From the NCBI GenBank assembly GCA_946478635.1, contig CAMLCX010000079.1, forward strand, positions 1-13,748: a stretch of 13,748 nt of DNA. The letters run 5' to 3'. A model generated the notes under the pieces. It did not search any database and was not told the origin of the DNA. It saw only the letters and a program-made list of their open reading frames with translations. This document shows positions 12,417 to 13,748 of the stretch, in pieces (positions within the stretch are counted from its first letter, which is position 1; each line of letters opens with the position of its first letter). The position numbers and the translations under genes were made by a program. The DNA comes from an uncultured Pseudomonadota bacterium (GTDB taxonomy: Bacteria; Desulfobacterota_B; Binatia; UBA9968).

Positions 12417-13508
12417 ATGTCCAACACGCCGCTTACCGTCGAAGAGGAAGTCAAACAGCGGATCGCCTACAAATCGCCCTATGAGCAGTGGAAGGAAGCG
12501 GAGGGTTTGCCCACCTATCGCGGCCTGTTCGTCAAGAACCTCTACGAGCTTGAGCTCGCGCCCTGGCGTTCGAGCGGCGACGGTCTTGCGGCGTTCCTGA
12601 ACCTGGAGGGGACCGGCGGGTTCAACGACTCGTACGTCGCGGAAATTCCGCCGGGGAAGTCGCTCAAGGCGCATCGCCACCTGTTCGAAGAGACGATGTA
12701 CATCCTTAAAGGGCGGGGCGCGACGTCGATCTGGATCACTGCCGATAAAAAAGAGACGTTCGAATGGCAGGAGGGAAGCTACTTTTCGATTCCGATGAAC
12801 GCCTGGCATGAGCATCATAACGCGTCCGGCTTCGAAGCGGCGCGCTACATCGCCATGACCAGCGCGCCGCGGGTGATCGACACCTTCAACAACTATGAGT
12901 TTGTCTTCGACAATCCGTTTGTGTTTCGCGACCGGTATAACGGCGAAGAAGGCTACTTCAAACAACGCGCGCCGGCGCAGCAGTGGTCGACCAATTTCAT
13001 CGCCGACGTGCGCGTGTGCCAGATGTTCTCGAGCGGTTTCGACCGCGGCGGCGGCGCCAAGAGCACGGTGTTTCGCATGGTGAACAATACGGTGAAGTCC
13101 CACGTGTCTCTTTGGGGCGTGGGCGCTTACAAAAAGGCGCACCGTCACGGGCCGGGCATCCACGTGTTGATCATTCGCGGCACCGGCTATTCGCTCATGT
13201 GGCAGGAAGGCAAAGTGATGGAACGCATCGAGTGGGGGCCCGGCAGCGTGTTCGTGCCGCCCGAGATGTGGTTTCACCAACATTTTAACGGCGGCGCGGA
13301 GCCGGTGTTTTTTCTTGCCATCGGCTGGGGCAGCGACAAACCCAAGGCGGGCGGCAAAGCTTACATCTATAAGAGCGTAAAAGAAGGCGGTGATCAGATC
13401 GAGTACGAAGACGAGGACCCCAAAGTCCACGCGGAGTTCGAGTCGGCGATGAAGCAGGCGGGGGCGAAGTGCAAGATGGATTATCATCCCCATTGCACGA
13501 TGAAATGA
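12417..13508 (+). CDS. Two-domain cupin protein (second bicupin)
   Basis: A 363-residue protein with two cupin domains. AAGGAAGG at 12401-12408 lies 8 bases before ATG 12417, which I prefer to the in-frame ATG at 12396 that precedes this ribosome binding site. Domain 1 (about 55-150) has HRHLFEETMYILKGRG at 86-101, with H86, H88 and E92 as likely ligands, and MNAWHEHHN at 127-135. Domain 2 (about 210-310) has HRHGPGIHVLIIRGTG at 242-257 and MWFHQHFN at 284-291; the usual Glu of its motif 1 is not evident, so its metal site may differ. The C-terminus carries KCKMDYHPHC at 351-360, a Cys/His cluster not usual for cupins. It is only distantly similar to the other bicupin. The downstream binding-protein gene begins 32 bases later and is probably co-transcribed. 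Confidence 0.87.
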   Translation: MSNTPLTVEEEVKQRIAYKSPYEQWKEAEGLPTYRGLFVKNLYELELAPWRSSGDGLAAFLNLEGTGGFNDSYVAEIPPGKSLKAHRHLFEETMYILKGRGATSIWITADKKETFEWQEGSYFSIPMNAWHEHHNASGFEAARYIAMTSAPRVIDTFNNYEFVFDNPFVFRDRYNGEEGYFKQRAPAQQWSTNFIADVRVCQMFSSGFDRGGGAKSTVFRMVNNTVKSHVSLWGVGAYKKAHRHGPGIHVLIIRGTGYSLMWQEGKVMERIEWGPGSVFVPPEMWFHQHFNGGAEPVFFLAIGWGSDKPKAGGKAYIYKSVKEGGDQIEYEDEDPKVHAEFESAMKQAGAKCKMDYHPHCTMK

Positions 13509-13540
13509 CCCGGTCGGAAATCGAAAATGGAGGATGGAAA

Positions 13541-13748
13541 ATGGCGTATAAGACGCTGGTCATAGGTGCCGTCGCTGTGGGGTTCTGGTGCAGCTTGTTT
13601 TCCGTTGCGCACGCGGCCTCCGTCGAAGCGTTGTACAGCGAGATCAACAAACTGCCGGCGCCTCAGCGCCAGAAGCGGCTCGAAGACGGCGCGCGGAAAG
13701 AGGGCAATTTCAAATACTATTCGATCTCGGCCACCGATTTGATCAGCG
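13541..13748 (+). CDS. N-terminus of a periplasmic solute-binding protein, cut by the window edge
   Basis: ATG 13541 has GGAGGA at 13529-13534, and the frame stays open to the right edge (69 residues visible). Residues 1-26 form a signal peptide with a hydrophobic core at 6-22 and cleavage after AHA. The mature start has a helical linker and then RLEDGARKEGNFKYYS at 46-61, typical of the first helix and strand of family 1 (Fe3+/thiamine/spermidine-type) binding proteins, where a GAKKEG-x-hydrophobic-x-x-Y pattern is common. This makes it a different class from the two NMT1-type proteins in the window. It lies 32 bases after the second bicupin gene. Transporter genes might follow outside the window. 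Confidence 0.75.
   Translation, partial: MAYKTLVIGAVAVGFWCSLFSVAHAASVEALYSEINKLPAPQRQKRLEDGARKEGNFKYYSISATDLIS

Noticed and set aside
12378..13493. 371-residue minus-strand frame
   Set aside because: It is a long antisense shadow of the second bicupin gene, which has clear cupin motifs and a strong ribosome binding site.
1..13748. Defence system, prophage, CRISPR array or biosynthetic gene cluster
   Set aside because: No direct-repeat array, integrase, transposase, phage gene, or synthase-type gene was seen; the single Uma2 nuclease-like gene is not evidence of a defence system.

Overview
The window looks like a catabolic accessory region from the chromosome of an uncultured, GC-rich bacterium, probably soil-dwelling. 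Three things suggest this: NMT1/TauT-type solute-binding proteins without their transporters, metal-dependent amidohydrolases of the Amidohydro_2 family, and small dispersed palindromic repeats of the kind common in Deltaproteobacteria/Binatia-, Rokubacteria- or Tectomicrobia-like genomes. The taxonomic guess is inference only; there is no rRNA or marker gene. I see no tRNA, rRNA, CRISPR array, transposase or phage gene.

Layout. Positions 1-553 hold the end of an unrecognised small gene, then a scar: a truncated small ORF (269-373) runs into the C-terminal relic of an NMT1-type binding protein (342-482). A Uma2-family putative nuclease gene (554-1126, minus) follows. Divergent from it is a compact plus-strand operon (1218-4747): binding protein, SDR-fold protein, single-domain cupin, amidohydrolase. 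A 492-bp gap (4748-5239) carries dispersed hairpin repeats. The next operon is on the minus strand and reads 7691 to 5240: amidohydrolase, then ligB-like and ligA-like subunits of a class III extradiol dioxygenase. Divergent from this is a second binding protein (7842-8843). A small HTH-like protein (8922-9350, minus) lies back to back with an NhaR-type LysR regulator (9471-10370). The right end has two bicupin proteins (10467-11501 and 12417-13508), a HAD phosphatase between them (11643-12341), and the start of a third binding protein (13541 to the edge).

How the genes may work together (inference). Binding proteins capture a carboxylated or aromatic-type solute in the periplasm. Amidohydrolases of the decarboxylase/hydrolase type process it, or process ring-cleavage products. 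The LigAB-like enzyme opens a catecholic ring, and the cupins may supply further Fe-dependent dioxygenase or isomerase steps. The middle of the window is nearly mirror-symmetric: each amidohydrolase is paired with one binding protein, and the two operons converge. No permease or ATPase is present.

Most notable points: an SDR that lacks the whole Asn-Ser-Tyr-Lys catalytic tetrad; a LigB homologue without the DHG motif of the model enzyme; a composite gene relic; a HAD protein whose C-terminus is encoded by a dispersed repeat; a perfect 16-bp palindrome before the HAD gene; and a probably leaderless NhaR-type gene.
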